A stretch of 64,000 nucleotides of DNA from Deltaproteobacteria bacterium RIFCSPHIGHO2_01_FULL_43_49 (lineage in GTDB: Bacteria > UBA10199 > SPLOWO2-01-44-7), in contig MGRG01000014.1 of the NCBI GenBank assembly GCA_001798075.1, positions 186,001 through 250,000 of the forward strand. Direction: 5' to 3'. Within the stretch, counting starts at the first letter, position 1. Each line of letters opens with the position of its first letter. The position numbers and the translations under genes are program-made. This document shows positions 32,172 through 42,450 of this stretch, in pieces. The notes under the pieces are model-generated. The model was not told where the DNA came from, did no database searches, and was given only the letters and a program-made list of their open reading frames with translations.

Positions 32172-35100
32172 TTAAAGGATATTCAAAGGGATGGGGATTA
32201 GCGTTCCCGTTTTATTGAGATAAGCCATGGCCTGGATGGCAGCGTTCGCGCCAGAGAGGTTTGTAAAATAAGGAACCCCTCTTTCCAAAGCCGTGCGGCG
32301 GATTAAAAAAGAATCGGCAATCTGTTGCTTCTGAAGAGTTGTGTTGATGATCAGTTGAATTTCTTTTTGTTCCAGGGCCCCGACGATGTGTGGTGGTCCT
32401 TCCGCTACCTTGTTAATTGGGATGGAAGCAATGCCGTGGCTTTTCAGATAGGCATGAGTCCCATGGGTCGAGACAATTTCATAACCACCTTGAGATAATT
32501 TTTTTGCCAAATCGAGAATGAAGGGCTTGTCATCGTCATGAACACTCAAGAAAACTTTTGCGGGGGCCTTTGGCAAAAACTGACCAACGGCAATCTGGGC
32601 TTTTGTATAACCTTCCGCAAACGTTTTTCCCCGTCCCATCACTTCTCCAATCGAAGTCATTTCGGGGGAAAGAATCGTGTCGACACCCGGAAATTTAATA
32701 AAAGGAAAAACCGGTGACTTCACCGCAAAAAGTTTTTGTTTGGATGGCTGCAACTTCAAATCTTTTAAAGTTTGGCCGGCTAAAACCCTAGCAGCCAATT
32801 TTGCCCATGGGATCCCCGTTGCCTTGGAAACAAAGGGAACGGTTCGGGAAGCCCTTGGGTTGACTTCCAAAACATAAATGGTCCCTTCATGAATGGCGAA
32901 CTGGACATTCATTAGACCTTTAACATTTAGGGCAATTCCCAACGCTTTCGTTTCTTTCTCAATTTTTTGGATAACTTCTTGAGACAAAGTGTGGGGCGGC
33001 AGACAACAAGAACTATCCCCCGAATGGATTCCTGCCTCTTCAATGTGTTCCATCACACCAGCAATCATGATTTCTTTACCATCTCCAATGGCGTCAACAT
33101 CGACTTCGATGGCTCTCTTTAAAAATTGATCAATCAGCACTGGGTATCCTTGTGAAACTTCAAAGGCTTCTTTCAAAACCGAGTCGAGGTTGCTTTCGTC
33201 ATAGACAACTACCATCGCTCTTCCCCCCAAAACATATGAGGGTCTCACCAAAATGGGAAAGCCGACTTGTTTTGCCAAAAATTTGGCCTCTTCTACATTG
33301 TTAGCCAAACCATTTGAGGGTTGTTTCAATTTCAATTCGTCCAACAGGTGTTTGAAAAGCTTGCGATCTTCGGCCCTGTCAATGTCGTTTGCTGAAGTTC
33401 CCAACAAGGGGACTCCCGCTTTCACCAGTGACACAGCCAATTTTAAAGGAGTCTGTCCTCCAAACTGAACCACCACACCGGTTGGTTTTTCTTTTTCAAC
33501 AATGTGCAAAACATCTTCCAAAGTGAGAGGCTCAAAATAGAGCCGATCGGAAATATCATAATCGGTGGAAACAGTTTCAGGATTGCAATTGACCATGATG
33601 GTTTCAAAACCGGCTTCTCGAAATGCCATGCAAGCATGGACACACGCATAATCAAATTCAATCCCTTGCCCGATACGATTTGGCCCACTTCCTAATATGA
33701 CAACCTTTTTATTTGCAGTCGGAGGGAACTCCTCTTCATTTTCATAAGTAGAATAGAGATAGGGGGTAGAAGCCTCAAATTCTGCGGCACAAGTGTCCAC
33801 CCCTTTATAAACAGGACGGATCCCTTGTTGATAACGCAACTTCCTGACCTCTTCTTCCTCACATTTTAAAAATGTTGCGATATGTCTGTCTGAAAAACCG
33901 GCTGCCTTGAGAGAGCGCATCTCTTCGGCAGTTAACTTTTGGAGAGAATGCCCTTTCAATTCCCTTTCCATCGCAACGATGTCTCGTATCTGGTGCAAAA
34001 ACCAAGGGTCGATGTGTGTTACCTCATAAATTTTTTCTACAGAAATTCCTTGCCAGAAAGCATTGGCAATACTCCAAAGACGATTGGGTCTCGGTTGTTT
34101 GAGAATTTGCAGAATATCTTGATCCTTATCTTCATTTTTTCTGCCTTCAAATGCAACGTATTGGACCTCCATAGAGCGAATTGCTTTTTGGAGCGATTCC
34201 TTGAAAGTTCTTCCAATTGCCATCACTTCTCCCACCGATTTCATCTGAGTCGTTAAAACACTCGGTGTCTTTGGAAATTTATCAAAGTTAAAACGAGGCA
34301 CCTTGGTCACGACGTAATCGATGGAGGGTTCAAAAGAGGCGGGTGTTTTCTTTGTGATATCATTTGGAAGTTCATCTAAAGTATAGCCCACAGCCAGTTT
34401 AGCCGCAATTTTTGCGATCGGAAATCCGGTTGCTTTGGAAGCCAATGCTGAAGAGCGAGAGACTCTGGGGTTAATTTCTATCATAACCTGTTCGCCTGTT
34501 TTTGGATTAACGGCAAATTGTATATTGCAACCGCCGGTATCGACTCCAATTGCCCGAATGGCTTTGATCGCACTATCACGCATCTGCTGATATTCTTTGT
34601 CAGTTAGCGTTTGGGCCGGAGCCACGGTGATACTATCGCCGGTATGAACTCCCATCGGGTCTAAGTTTTCAATGGAACAGATGATAACAACATTATCTTT
34701 GCAATCGCGCATCACTTCCAACTCAAATTCCTTCCACCCTTCAACCGATTGTTCGACAAGGATTTGTTGCACCGGGCTTCGGCTCAAACCCCACTGGGCA
34801 TACTGTTCAAACTCATAGGCCTGGTGGGCAATGCTTCCCCCTGCTCCACCCAGAGTAAAAGCAGGCCTAATGACACAGGGAAAACCAATTTCTTTGATGA
34901 CTTCCCTTGCTTCTTCCAAAGAGTGGGCCAGTCCGCTTTTGGGAACTTTTAATCCAATCGAGAGCATGCATTCTTTAAAAGCTTTGCGATCTTCTGCTTT
35001 AAAAATAGCCTCTGCCGAGGCCCCAATAAGCCGCACATTATATTTTTTTAAAACTCCTGCGCGATCGAGTTCCATGGCCAAATTAAGAGCCGTTTGACCG

Positions 35101-35372
35101 CCAACGGTTGGCAGTAGGCAATCGGGTCTTTCTTTTTCAATAATGCTGCTCAGGCACTCGACTGTGAGAGGTTCGATATAGGTGACGGTTGCAAACTCCG
35201 GATCGGTCATGATGGTCGCCGGATTTGAGTTGACTAGAACGGTTTCAAAACCTTCCTGCGTCAAAGCTTTGAGGGCTTGAGTTCCGGAATAGTCAAACTC
35301 GCAGGCCTGGCCGATCTGGATCGGGCCGGAGCCGATCACCAGAATCTTTTTTATGTCTGTTCTTTTTGGCAT
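32172..35372 (-). CDS. carB: Carbamoyl-phosphate synthase large subunit
   Basis: 1066 aa, full length. Two duplicated ATP-grasp halves ([20 protein letters not shown] at the start, [20 protein letters not shown] in the second half), and a C-terminal MGS-like allosteric domain ([20 protein letters not shown]). Makes carbamoyl phosphate for pyrimidine and arginine synthesis from bicarbonate, ATP and the ammonia channelled from CarA. The start codon lies 80 bp inside the 3' end of carA, an unusually long overlap. Confidence 0.98.
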   Translation of the reverse strand: MPKRTDIKKILVIGSGPIQIGQACEFDYSGTQALKALTQEGFETVLVNSNPATIMTDPEFATVTYIEPLTVECLSSIIEKERPDCLLPTVGGQTALNLAMELDRAGVLKKYNVRLIGASAEAIFKAEDRKAFKECMLSIGLKVPKSGLAHSLEEAREVIKEIGFPCVIRPAFTLGGAGGSIAHQAYEFEQYAQWGLSRSPVQQILVEQSVEGWKEFELEVMRDCKDNVVIICSIENLDPMGVHTGDSITVAPAQTLTDKEYQQMRDSAIKAIRAIGVDTGGCNIQFAVNPKTGEQVMIEINPRVSRSSALASKATGFPIAKIAAKLAVGYTLDELPNDITKKTPASFEPSIDYVVTKVPRFNFDKFPKTPSVLTTQMKSVGEVMAIGRTFKESLQKAIRSMEVQYVAFEGRKNEDKDQDILQILKQPRPNRLWSIANAFWQGISVEKIYEVTHIDPWFLHQIRDIVAMERELKGHSLQKLTAEEMRSLKAAGFSDRHIATFLKCEEEEVRKLRYQQGIRPVYKGVDTCAAEFEASTPYLYSTYENEEEFPPTANKKVVILGSGPNRIGQGIEFDYACVHACMAFREAGFETIMVNCNPETVSTDYDISDRLYFEPLTLEDVLHIVEKEKPTGVVVQFGGQTPLKLAVSLVKAGVPLLGTSANDIDRAEDRKLFKHLLDELKLKQPSNGLANNVEEAKFLAKQVGFPILVRPSYVLGGRAMVVVYDESNLDSVLKEAFEVSQGYPVLIDQFLKRAIEVDVDAIGDGKEIMIAGVMEHIEEAGIHSGDSSCCLPPHTLSQEVIQKIEKETKALGIALNVKGLMNVQFAIHEGTIYVLEVNPRASRTVPFVSKATGIPWAKLAARVLAGQTLKDLKLQPSKQKLFAVKSPVFPFIKFPGVDTILSPEMTSIGEVMGRGKTFAEGYTKAQIAVGQFLPKAPAKVFLSVHDDDKPFILDLAKKLSQGGYEIVSTHGTHAYLKSHGIASIPINKVAEGPPHIVGALEQKEIQLIINTTLQKQQIADSFLIRRTALERGVPYFTNLSGANAAIQAMAYLNKTGTLIPIPLNIL

Positions 35373-36465
35373 AAGTCATTAACTCACAAAAACTGTCGAA
35401 AATATCTTTTGCATCATGGGGGCCGGGGGCTGCTTCCGGATGATATTGAAACGACAAAATCGGAAATTTTTTGTGTCGAAAGGCCTCCACTGTTTTGTCA
35501 TTAAGATTGATCTGGCTTACTTCTAAATCAGGCGGAAAGTTGTTGGAATCAACGGCAAACCCATGATTTTGGGAGGTGATCAACACTTTGCCAGAGGCAA
35601 AATCTTTGACTGGTTGATTGCCCCCTCGATGGCCAAATTTGAGTTTAAAAGTCTTAGCACCCAGCGCTAGACTTAAAAGTTGATGGCCCAGGCAAATGCC
35701 CAAAATGGGAAGTTTTCCGACCAACGATCGAATATTTTCTATGATGGGCAAGCAGGCCGCCGGATCTCCCGGTCCGTTCGACAACAAAACTCCATCCGGA
35801 TTTTCAGCTAACACCTCTTTTGGCGATGTCAAGGCGGGCACGACTTTGACTCGACAGTCTCTTTTCACTAACTCTCGAACCATGTTTTGTTTAATTCCAA
35901 AGTCATAAGCGATAACGAAGTATTTTTGGCCATCCCCAGTTGGTTTCATCTCATAGGGTTTTTTGCACGTTACAACAGAGACGAGCTCCTGACCCTCCAT
36001 TGTTGCCAACTTCGCTGCGCGCTTTTTTAAATCTTCTAAATTTGAAACTTGGAATTTGAAACTTGGAACTTGTAGTATACCCGGCATCGCCCCCTTTTCG
36101 CGAATATGGCGGACGATTTCCCGAGTTGGCAGCCCTTCTACTCCAACAATTTTGTTTTGTTTGAGATAATCGCCAAGTGTTTGTGTAGAGCGCCAGTTGC
36201 TGGGGATTTTACAATATTCTTTGACAATGAGTCCTGCCACCTGGGGTTTCGCGGACTCAGCATCCTCAAGGTTGACCCCGTAGTTACCAATCATCGGATA
36301 GGTCAGGATGACGATTTGTTTGCAATAAGAGGGATCTGTCAGGATTTCTTGATAGCCGGTAATGCTGGTATTGAAAACGACTTCCCCTGCCGATTCTGAC
36401 TCAAAACCAAAAGAGCTGCCTTCAAAGATTTTGCCGTCGCTTAAGGCCAAAAAAGCCTTTTTCAT
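35293..36465 (-). CDS. carA: Carbamoyl-phosphate synthase small subunit
   Basis: 390 aa. Glutamine amidotransferase: N-terminal CarA domain ([20 protein letters not shown]), then the class I GATase with nucleophile Cys in [15 protein letters not shown] and the His/Glu pair in [13 protein letters not shown]. Two oddities. Residues encoded at 36039-36072 ([10 protein letters not shown]) come from a dispersed TTGGAA-type repeat. The C-terminus also runs about 27 residues past the usual end ([20 protein letters not shown]) through the start of carB. Its ATG overlaps the MEDS gene stop (TAATG). Confidence 0.97.
   Translation of the reverse strand: MKKAFLALSDGKIFEGSSFGFESESAGEVVFNTSITGYQEILTDPSYCKQIVILTYPMIGNYGVNLEDAESAKPQVAGLIVKEYCKIPSNWRSTQTLGDYLKQNKIVGVEGLPTREIVRHIREKGAMPGILQVPSFKFQVSNLEDLKKRAAKLATMEGQELVSVVTCKKPYEMKPTGDGQKYFVIAYDFGIKQNMVRELVKRDCRVKVVPALTSPKEVLAENPDGVLLSNGPGDPAACLPIIENIRSLVGKLPILGICLGHQLLSLALGAKTFKLKFGHRGGNQPVKDFASGKVLITSQNHGFAVDSNNFPPDLEVSQINLNDKTVEAFRHKKFPILSFQYHPEAAPGPHDAKDIFDSFCELMTYAKKNRHKKDSGDRLRPDPDRPGLRV
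36039..36072. repeat. Simple dispersed repeat inserted in carA coding sequence
   Basis: GAAACTTGGAATTTGAAAC and neighbouring bases form an imperfect 14-bp tandem. Encodes part of [13 protein letters not shown] in frame, between the N-terminal and GATase domains of CarA. Related tract at 28190-28219. Confidence 0.6.
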
Positions 36466-37091
36466 TAGCGCGGGTGTTTATAATGAACAGTATGGGAATG
36501 CAACTGGTTTGTTTCGCTTAACAACCATTCCCACTCGTCGCCATGATGGATCAGACAATGGGTATGGTTTTCAGCAATGGAGGGGATGGCGGCAGCAGGA
36601 CAGTCCATCAAAGAATAGCCGCAAAAATTAAGAAGCGGTTTTGATTTTACGCCCCTTCCAATAGTCTCTTCAAAAACCAAAAAATCCTTCCAATAGGCGG
36701 AGGATCTGGATGGGGCGTGACCCAAAATTCTTAAACCTTCAAAACCTTCCTTAAGAGTTTCTCGAAGGAGATGTCTGCTACGCTTCATCAATTCTGCGAT
36801 AGCCACTTCGGTTCCATACCATTTTTCCCACGGGATCATCATAAAGCGCCTCATTCTAAGGAGGGGGTCAAGGTGAAAAGAAAATTGCCCCTGTAGGTCT
36901 TGCTTGGCTTTCAAAAAGGAATAACTGGGGGGTAATATCCAGAGGCAACGTTCCTTTAAAGAGGAAAGCCCATCCCGCAAATAATCGGCGACGATCGAGA
37001 TAAATTCTTCGTTGGTGGTATAGAAAAAGCAAGCGTGAGTTCCCCATGTCAGGGGAGCTAACCAATCAGGTTTAGAGTGGTTAGTGTGCAT
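36465..37091 (-). CDS. MEDS-domain (DcmR-type sensory) protein
   Basis: 208 aa, one domain. LTWGTHACFFYTTNEEFISI, VADYLRDGLSSLKERCLWIL and HAPSRSSAYWKDFLVFEETI, then FCGYSLMDCP, fit the MEDS domain first described in DcmR and methanogen/methylotroph sensors, usually fused to an output domain; here it stands alone. It keeps several Cys and His residues that could bind a ligand or metal. The stop overlaps the carA start (TAATG), so it is co-translated with carAB and may sense a signal linked to carbamoyl phosphate. That link is inference. Confidence 0.75.
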   Translation of the reverse strand: MHTNHSKPDWLAPLTWGTHACFFYTTNEEFISIVADYLRDGLSSLKERCLWILPPSYSFLKAKQDLQGQFSFHLDPLLRMRRFMMIPWEKWYGTEVAIAELMKRSRHLLRETLKEGFEGLRILGHAPSRSSAYWKDFLVFEETIGRGVKSKPLLNFCGYSLMDCPAAAIPSIAENHTHCLIHHGDEWEWLLSETNQLHSHTVHYKHPR

Positions 37092-37420
37092 TGAGATGGG
37101 ACATTTATAACATTGTTAAAGTTGAGAGACAATAATTTTAATACTTTTATAAATCATCTAGATAGACAAAAACATTAAAGTTTACTTTAACTTTTATGAA
37201 TTTTACCGTCGAGAGGTAAAGCCCTTCAAAGTGAATAAATAAGGAGATTTTTGGCCAGAAACCTATTGAAATTACATACCAAATCACCTAGTGACGGATT
37301 TTGGCTCAAAAAAGTTAGCAACTTTAGCAGGCCCCTTGCCGAAAACAAATAGAGAAGGGCGTGGTAATTGTGCCACGGACTTTCACGAAATTGAATTGAG
37401 TAACAATTAAGGAGTCAAAC
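37092..37420. other. Gene-free AT-rich region upstream of the 118-aa gene
   Basis: Holds an inverted repeat TTAAAGTTTACTTTAA (37170s), an AAAGTT-AGC-AACTTT dyad, and at 37318-37345 a weak FliA-like pair: GCAACTTT, 12 bp, GCCGAAAA. No ORF. Confidence 0.4.
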
Positions 37421-37777
37421 ATGACGGAAATAATAAAACCACTCATTGACCCGCCAGCCCCTAAAGTTCAACTTTGTACCTCTGCAGAACAAGAAAAAGT
37501 GGATCAAATTAGTGAAATCCTAGGGGTAAAGCTCCCAGAGTGTTCGAAGATAACAGCTGCGAGCAATGGTTTAAAAATTACTCGAACAGATGAATCAGGC
37601 TTCGAAGAAGCCAGCGTACTTGAGCTTGAGGCCGCTAGGGACAAGTTCGGTAAGCCGATTGTTAAGGGATGCAGTTATACTGGAAAAGATGCTTTTTGTA
37701 GCGAGACGTGGGGATCTGTTACTCCGAAAAAGTTGACGAAAGCCAGAGAAATCATTTTAAGCAAAAAAGAAGACTGA
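37421..37777 (+). CDS. Small protein of unknown function
   Basis: 118 aa, no signal peptide, with four Cys (VQLC, PEC, GCSY, AFC). The N-terminus is proline-rich and flexible (MTEIIKPLIDPPAPKVQLCT). Contains EQEKVDQISEILGVKLPECS and a Lys-rich helix at the end. Ribosome site AAGGAG. A degenerate FliA-like promoter (37318) lies about 75 bp upstream, so it may belong with the other FliA-like-promoter genes. Convergent with lepB. Not recognised. Confidence 0.65.
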   Translation: MTEIIKPLIDPPAPKVQLCTSAEQEKVDQISEILGVKLPECSKITAASNGLKITRTDESGFEEASVLELEAARDKFGKPIVKGCSYTGKDAFCSETWGSVTPKKLTKAREIILSKKED

Positions 37778-37805
37778 AGAGCAGGCAAAATAAGACCCAC
37801 CGTCA

Positions 37806-38543
37806 TTAATAAATCCATCTGCCGAAGCGGTGGAAGCGAATAAGGTCTTTTACAGAGCGGCTCCAGTCAAAAGAGAGCCAGATAAACATCGCCCTTCCCT
37901 TGATGTTGTCTCTAGGGACAAAGCCCCAGTCTCTCGAATCAGAACTGTGGTCCCTGTTGTCCCCCATTACAAAATAGTGACCTGCCGGGATTTGAAACTC
38001 TGTTTCTGGATACCAGGCGGCGTCATGTTGGATGAGATGATATTGGTCATTCAATTTTTCTCTATAAATTGCAAAAGTGTCCCATTGAGGGAATAGAGTC
38101 AGCTTTTCGTAAGGCTCAGATGGGTTTAAGAGTCTCCTATCTTCATTTTGAGGGTCTTTTGCGAAGTTCAAAGCCTCTTTTGGAATCAACTCCCCATTCA
38201 CATAAACTTTGTCTCCATTGACCTGAATGGTGTCTCCTGGCAGTCCAACAACTCGTTTGATGAAGTCTAATTTTTCATCTTTTGGGTAGATAAAAACAAT
38301 GACCTCTCCCCTTTTGGGGTCCCGCCCATCCCAAAGGCGCTTTTTGGTGAAGGGAACCCTCAACCCATAAACAAATTTGTTTACGAAAATTTGGTCGCCA
38401 ATCAACAAAGTTGGCACCATGGAAGGAGATGGGATTTTGAAGGGCTCCACCAGAAACGAACGGATGGTGAGGGCGATTAATAAAGCAATCCCAATCGACT
38501 CAACTGTCTCTAAAAATTTTTTCTTCTTAGATTGCTTCGTCAC
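37806..38543 (-). CDS. lepB: Signal peptidase I
   Basis: 245 aa. One N-terminal membrane anchor (ESIGIALLIALTIRSFLV), nucleophile Ser in IPSPSMVPTLLIGD, general-base Lys in DFIKRVVGLPGD, and GDNRDHSSDSRDWGFVP (box E). Cleaves signal peptides of exported proteins in the inner membrane. Follows lepA by 20 bp in the same transcript, the classic lepA-lepB order. Confidence 0.97.
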   Translation of the reverse strand: MTKQSKKKKFLETVESIGIALLIALTIRSFLVEPFKIPSPSMVPTLLIGDQIFVNKFVYGLRVPFTKKRLWDGRDPKRGEVIVFIYPKDEKLDFIKRVVGLPGDTIQVNGDKVYVNGELIPKEALNFAKDPQNEDRRLLNPSEPYEKLTLFPQWDTFAIYREKLNDQYHLIQHDAAWYPETEFQIPAGHYFVMGDNRDHSSDSRDWGFVPRDNIKGRAMFIWLSFDWSRSVKDLIRFHRFGRWIY

Positions 38544-38563
38544 TTCGCTCCTCGCAATGACAA

Positions 38564-40360
38564 CTACTTAACTTTCAACACGCTCAAAAACGCTTCTTGA
38601 GGAATCTCCACACTCCCAACTTTTTTCATCCGTTTCTTCCCCTCTTTTTGTTTTTCAAGCAATTTGCGTTTGCGTGTAATATCGCCCCCGTAGCATTTTG
38701 CAATGACATCTTTGCGTAGAGCTTTCACGGTTTCTCTGGCGATGACTTTGTTCCCAATCGCTGCTTGAATTGCGATTTCAAACATCTGCCTTGGGATGAG
38801 CTCCTTGAGCTTGGCCGCCAGCTCCCGCCCCTTGTAATAGGCCTGGTCTCTGTGAACAATGCAGGAAAGGGCATCGACTGGATCAGAATTAATCAGTATA
38901 TTTAATTTGATTAGGTCGCCCGGTTCATAATTAGTGATGGTGTAATCAAGAGAGGCATAACCTTTGCTCACACTTTTAAGCTGGTCATGAAAACCAAACA
39001 TCATTTCACCAAAAGGGATGTGATAGGTGATCAAAACACGCTCCGTCCCAAAATATTGAATCCCCTCCTGCATGCCCCGCGAGCTTTCGCATAACTTTAA
39101 AACGGGTCCGACAAAGGTTGCAGGGGCGTGTATGTGAGCCTTGGCATAGGGCTCTAAAATCGTATCAATAAATTGCACTTCAGGAAGTTTGGCGGGGTTA
39201 TCGACTGTAATCGTCTCTCCCTGCGTCGTTTTTACTTCATAGACAACGGTTGGAGCTGTTGTGATCAAAGAGAGTTGGTATTCCCGCTCTAGGCGCTCTT
39301 GAATGATCTCCATGTGAAGCGAACCAAGAAAACCGCAGCGAAATCCAAAACCGAGGGCCAACGAAGTCTCTGGCTCAAAAGTAAACGAAGAGTCATTGAG
39401 GCGCAATTTTTCAAGGGCGGTTTTAAAATCTTCGTATTGATCGGGGTCGGTGGGATAGAGCCCTGCAAAGACCATCGGCTTGATTTCTTTAAAGCCGGGT
39501 AGAGGTTTTGTGGCGGGGTTTGCCGTGTCGGTAATCGTATCACCAATTTTTGTATCTCGAACCTCTTTGATGTTGGCGATGACAAAACCGACCTCTCCTG
39601 CTTGCAATTCGTTCACCGGTTGGGCAACGGGAGTAAAAACGCCGAGCTTTTGCACTGTAAAATTTTTTCCGACATTCACCAGATGAATTTCTTGATTTAC
39701 TTTGAGTGCTCCATCAACGACCCGAACCAGCATGATCACACCCTGATAGGCATCAAACCAACTATCCATGATGAGGGCTCTCGGTGATGCTAGGGGATTT
39801 CCCCTCGGTGAGGGAAGATGTGAAATGATCGCCTCCAAAATTTCATCCATCCCCTTCCCTGTTTTGCCACTGGCTTCGATGGCTCCTGTGGCATCAAGGG
39901 CTAAAATCTCTTCAATCTCTTTGCGGGCTTTTTCTGGATCGGCACTCGGCAAATCGACTTTGTTGATAACAGGGATCAGTTCCAGTTTTTGCTCCATGGC
40001 CAACAAAGCATTCGCCACCGTTTGCGCCTCTACTCCTTGTGTCGCATCGACCAAAAGCAAAGCCCCCTCGCAAGCAGCCAAACTTCTGGAGACTTCGTAA
40101 TTAAAATCAACATGCCCAGGGGTATCGATCAGATTGAGCTGATACTCTTGGCCATTTTTGGCAATGTATTTTAGGCGCACCGTCTGGGCCTTGATAGTTA
40201 TGCCCCTCTCCCGTTCAATATCCATCTGATCGAGGAATTGCTCACGCATATCCCGATCACTAATCGCCCCCGTTTTTTGCAAAAACCGATCGGCCAAGGT
40301 CGATTTGCCATGGTCGATGTGGGCGATAATACAAAAGTTGCGAATGTGAGATTGGTCCAT
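38564..40360 (-). CDS. lepA: Elongation factor 4 (LepA)
   Basis: 598 aa, full length. G1 [14 protein letters not shown]3 [16 protein letters not shown]4 NKVDLP, EF-G-like domains and the LepA-specific C-terminal domain ([20 protein letters not shown]). Ribosome-bound GTPase that back-translocates or rescues stalled ribosomes. A second copy of the first 31 codons, in the same orientation, sits at 41101-41194 with a two-gene insert between them, so the current 5' end appears to have been acquired. Confidence 0.98.
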   Translation of the reverse strand: MDQSHIRNFCIIAHIDHGKSTLADRFLQKTGAISDRDMREQFLDQMDIERERGITIKAQTVRLKYIAKNGQEYQLNLIDTPGHVDFNYEVSRSLAACEGALLLVDATQGVEAQTVANALLAMEQKLELIPVINKVDLPSADPEKARKEIEEILALDATGAIEASGKTGKGMDEILEAIISHLPSPRGNPLASPRALIMDSWFDAYQGVIMLVRVVDGALKVNQEIHLVNVGKNFTVQKLGVFTPVAQPVNELQAGEVGFVIANIKEVRDTKIGDTITDTANPATKPLPGFKEIKPMVFAGLYPTDPDQYEDFKTALEKLRLNDSSFTFEPETSLALGFGFRCGFLGSLHMEIIQERLEREYQLSLITTAPTVVYEVKTTQGETITVDNPAKLPEVQFIDTILEPYAKAHIHAPATFVGPVLKLCESSRGMQEGIQYFGTERVLITYHIPFGEMMFGFHDQLKSVSKGYASLDYTITNYEPGDLIKLNILINSDPVDALSCIVHRDQAYYKGRELAAKLKELIPRQMFEIAIQAAIGNKVIARETVKALRKDVIAKCYGGDITRKRKLLEKQKEGKKRMKKVGSVEIPQEAFLSVLKVK

Positions 40361-40381
40361 AAATTTAATGTGGGAGGTATA

Positions 40382-40849
40382 TTACCTTTTCTTCCAATAA
40401 TCTCGGAATGCTTTTAAGCGAGGGAGAGATTCTCTATCCTTCACGCGATTTGCCTTTTCTTTACTGTGTATAATGTCATCTAGATGACAGACAGGAAAAC
40501 CCTGGACATCGATATGCCGTTTCCAAGCTTCCTCAAAATTTTCTATTCCATCTGGTGCAAAGACCAGATCCATGTCAAAAGGACCATTGCGAAGCTGAAT
40601 GAAATCTTTCCCTTGAAGAACATCCTTTGCTATCGCTGGATTCAGCTTGAAACGGAGCTCTCTTAAAGCACTCACCAATCTGCTCGTATTGTCTGGATCT
40701 TTTTTAACAAAAACGTCAGCGTCTTGAGTCGTGTCCGAATATCCCAACAAGATAGCACCTGATTTGCCAATAAAGAGATATTTGACATGGTGTTTTTTAA
40801 AAATTTTCTTTAGTGTTTCCGCCTGACGAAAACTAAAGGCTTTTTCCAT
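40382..40849 (-). CDS. Nucleotidyltransferase (AbiEii/MNT-like fold), probable module toxin or modifier
   Basis: 155 aa. NTase core: KYLFIGKSGAILLGYSDTTQ, then DADVFV, gives the GS motif followed by the DxD metal pair, and a third Asp is in FDMDLVF. The end (HLDDIIHSKEKANRVKDRES) is the helix typical of small minimal nucleotidyltransferases. Such proteins act in toxin-antitoxin pairs by modifying tRNA or partner proteins. Overlaps the 84-aa gene by 17 bp. The lepA start follows 21 bp downstream. Confidence 0.8.
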   Translation of the reverse strand: MEKAFSFRQAETLKKIFKKHHVKYLFIGKSGAILLGYSDTTQDADVFVKKDPDNTSRLVSALRELRFKLNPAIAKDVLQGKDFIQLRNGPFDMDLVFAPDGIENFEEAWKRHIDVQGFPVCHLDDIIHSKEKANRVKDRESLPRLKAFRDYWKKR

Positions 40850-41087
40850 AGCCTAGCCATTTGGGAAGTTTTTCTTCGCACCATTCTCTATACTCTCTCA
40901 TGGTGTTAAAGGACCGACAAGAAGCGTCATCCATCACCGGTTTGTAAGTATGAATGAAAGCATTATTAAAGTGGACATGCAAAGGTCTTTTTCTGGCTGC
41001 CTCAAATTCTTGAACCCACTCCAAACGTTGCGAAGTCTTTTGCATATTGCCTATAAAATTTCTAGCATACCCCTTCTCTTTATTCAA
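40833..41087 (-). CDS. Small partner of the nucleotidyltransferase
   Basis: 84 aa. Consists of [20 protein letters not shown], then [20 protein letters not shown] and [19 protein letters not shown] have seen this kind of short protein directly upstream of minimal nucleotidyltransferase genes. Mixed fold, acidic end. The 17-bp overlap with the next gene implies coupled translation. It could be the antitoxin or regulator of the pair; inference only. Confidence 0.65.
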   Translation of the reverse strand: MNKEKGYARNFIGNMQKTSQRLEWVQEFEAARKRPLHVHFNNAFIHTYKPVMDDASCRSFNTMREYREWCEEKLPKWLGYGKSL

Positions 41088-41100
41088 CGAAGAAAGTCCA

Positions 41101-41194
41101 CCCCCGTTTTTTGCAAAAAACGATCAGCCAACGTCGATTTTCCATGGTCTATGTGGGCGATGATACAAAAATTGCGGATGTGGGATTGATCCAT
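41101..41194 (-). pseudogene. Displaced 5' fragment of lepA (31 codons)
   Basis: Reads [20 protein letters not shown], then [11 protein letters not shown], identical in protein to intact LepA. Against 40267-40360 it differs at 10 of 94 positions, all third-codon synonymous changes. After the 19-bp core the frame leaves lepA (VDFLR then stop). It is the original start of the gene cut off by the inserted unit. Confidence 0.85.
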
Positions 41195-41322
41195 AGAGTT
41201 CGCAGACATTCGCCTGAAGATAACTAAAAATTCAATGGCTCATTTAAATGGTTTCGTTCGAAGAGGATGGGTATCAAAAACTATGCACTGAGGAGCAAAT
41301 TCTGAACTGGTTTAGACGTGAT

Positions 41323-42396
41323 TTAAACTTTTTTGGACGTTTCTGATTCATGAACGATCCGATCAATAGAAGCTCTATAGGTGTAAAAATTTATAAGCCC
41401 ACTAAAAACTCTTCGTCTCCTTTCAAAATCGAAATGGGTGAAAAAATCGATGATAATTCTTGCGGCTTCCTTTAAGGGAAATCCTGTTCTTTGAGCACTG
41501 AATAGGGAGATCTTCATCCCCTCAATATGTTCTCTAATAACATCTTCAAATTCACTCTCAGATACCTCTTCACTATGATCTAGATCGATCAAATAGTCTC
41601 CCACGCTGATTTCATATTCTCTAACAATATCCTTCAAAGCATAATAGACTTTCCGAGCACTTCCTGTAAAAATACTGTCTTTGAGTATTAAAGAAGAATT
41701 ATCCATTTCTATTCTCTCTAAGCCTCCTTCAAAAACTTCCGTGGCCATCCTAATTATGTTTGCCGTTAACAAAGCAATACATTTTTCCTCTAAAATATCT
41801 CTGAATTTATAACGTTCATAGGCTTCTTTATAAGCGAGCAGCATCAATCGAAAAGGTATCTTTTCTTCTTTAGACCATACCCTAATTTTTTCAAGCTCTT
41901 CCTCACCTATTTCAGAATCCAAAAAGAGATCTATTTTTAAATTAACATATTCATCCACAAAACCGCTTTCGAGCTGTGGCACCTCTTTAAGAGTCTCTGG
42001 ATCAGATCTTTCTGGGCCAAGAAGCTTTCGAACCTCTCCTAAAATATTTCTATCTGAAAATCGGAAACGATTCATGGTTGCCTGATCCTTTGCTTTTAAA
42101 AGGGTTCCCATTTTATCTAACTGATCAAGGGAAGCATGTACTAGTCTTGAAGCAAAGAGCTCTTGATAAAAAGACCTGCTTTGTTCATGGCTTTCTATTT
42201 CGTCAAGTAACTCGAAGAAAGGTCGGCTCATCTCTAGTCCATAAAGAATCTTGTAGGCTTCTACAGCAGGCGCAAGAGCAGCACGTTCATTGGCCTCTCC
42301 CATCTGCATGACAGATTGTGCGGCCTCATAGGGAAGTCCCGCTGCAATACCCGCATAAAGATTAACCGCGGAAATGGGCAAAACCATTTGTGACAT
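41323..42396 (-). CDS. Helical protein of unknown family under a FliA-like promoter
   Basis: 357 aa, almost entirely helical, no signal peptide. The N-terminus is apolar and small-residue-rich (MSQMVLPISAVNLYAGIAAG). Long helices follow (EAYKILYGLEMSRPFFELLD, then EEELEKIRVWSKEEKIPF) and a charged C-terminus. Ribosome site AAGGAGAT; promoter site 2 (GCAACTTT-N11-GACGATAA) ends 27 bp upstream of the ATG. It is followed leftward by the displaced lepA fragment. Helical secretion chaperone, effector or regulator are all possible; I do not recognise it. Confidence 0.7.
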   Translation of the reverse strand: MSQMVLPISAVNLYAGIAAGLPYEAAQSVMQMGEANERAALAPAVEAYKILYGLEMSRPFFELLDEIESHEQSRSFYQELFASRLVHASLDQLDKMGTLLKAKDQATMNRFRFSDRNILGEVRKLLGPERSDPETLKEVPQLESGFVDEYVNLKIDLFLDSEIGEEELEKIRVWSKEEKIPFRLMLLAYKEAYERYKFRDILEEKCIALLTANIIRMATEVFEGGLERIEMDNSSLILKDSIFTGSARKVYYALKDIVREYEISVGDYLIDLDHSEEVSESEFEDVIREHIEGMKISLFSAQRTGFPLKEAARIIIDFFTHFDFERRRRVFSGLINFYTYRASIDRIVHESETSKKV

Positions 42397-42423
42397 TCTC
42401 GTTTCAATCTCCTTCTACCAAAG

Positions 42424-42450
42424 TTATCGTCAATTTTTCAAAAAAGTTGC
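42424..42450 (-). promoter_or_regulatory. FliA-like promoter, site 2
   Basis: GCAACTTT, 11 bp, GACGATAA on the minus strand, 27 bp before the ATG of the 357-aa gene. Confidence 0.7.

Larger units (their letters stand above)
40267..41119. mobile_element. Small unit inserted at the lepA 5' end
   Basis: Bounded by the 19-bp direct repeat CCCCCGTTTTTTGCAAAAA (40267-40285 and 41101-41119), which lies within codons 25-31 of lepA. The unit carries a complete replacement for the lepA 5' end plus a nucleotidyltransferase gene and an 84-aa gene. The old 5' end remains on the far side. No recombinase is inside, so it is a remnant or was moved in trans. Confidence 0.55.

Noticed and set aside
37318-37345. 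Fifth FliA-like promoter before the 118-aa gene
   Set aside because: Spacer is 12 bp and the -10 has a mismatch (GCCGAAAA); kept only as a weak note, not counted in the regulon.
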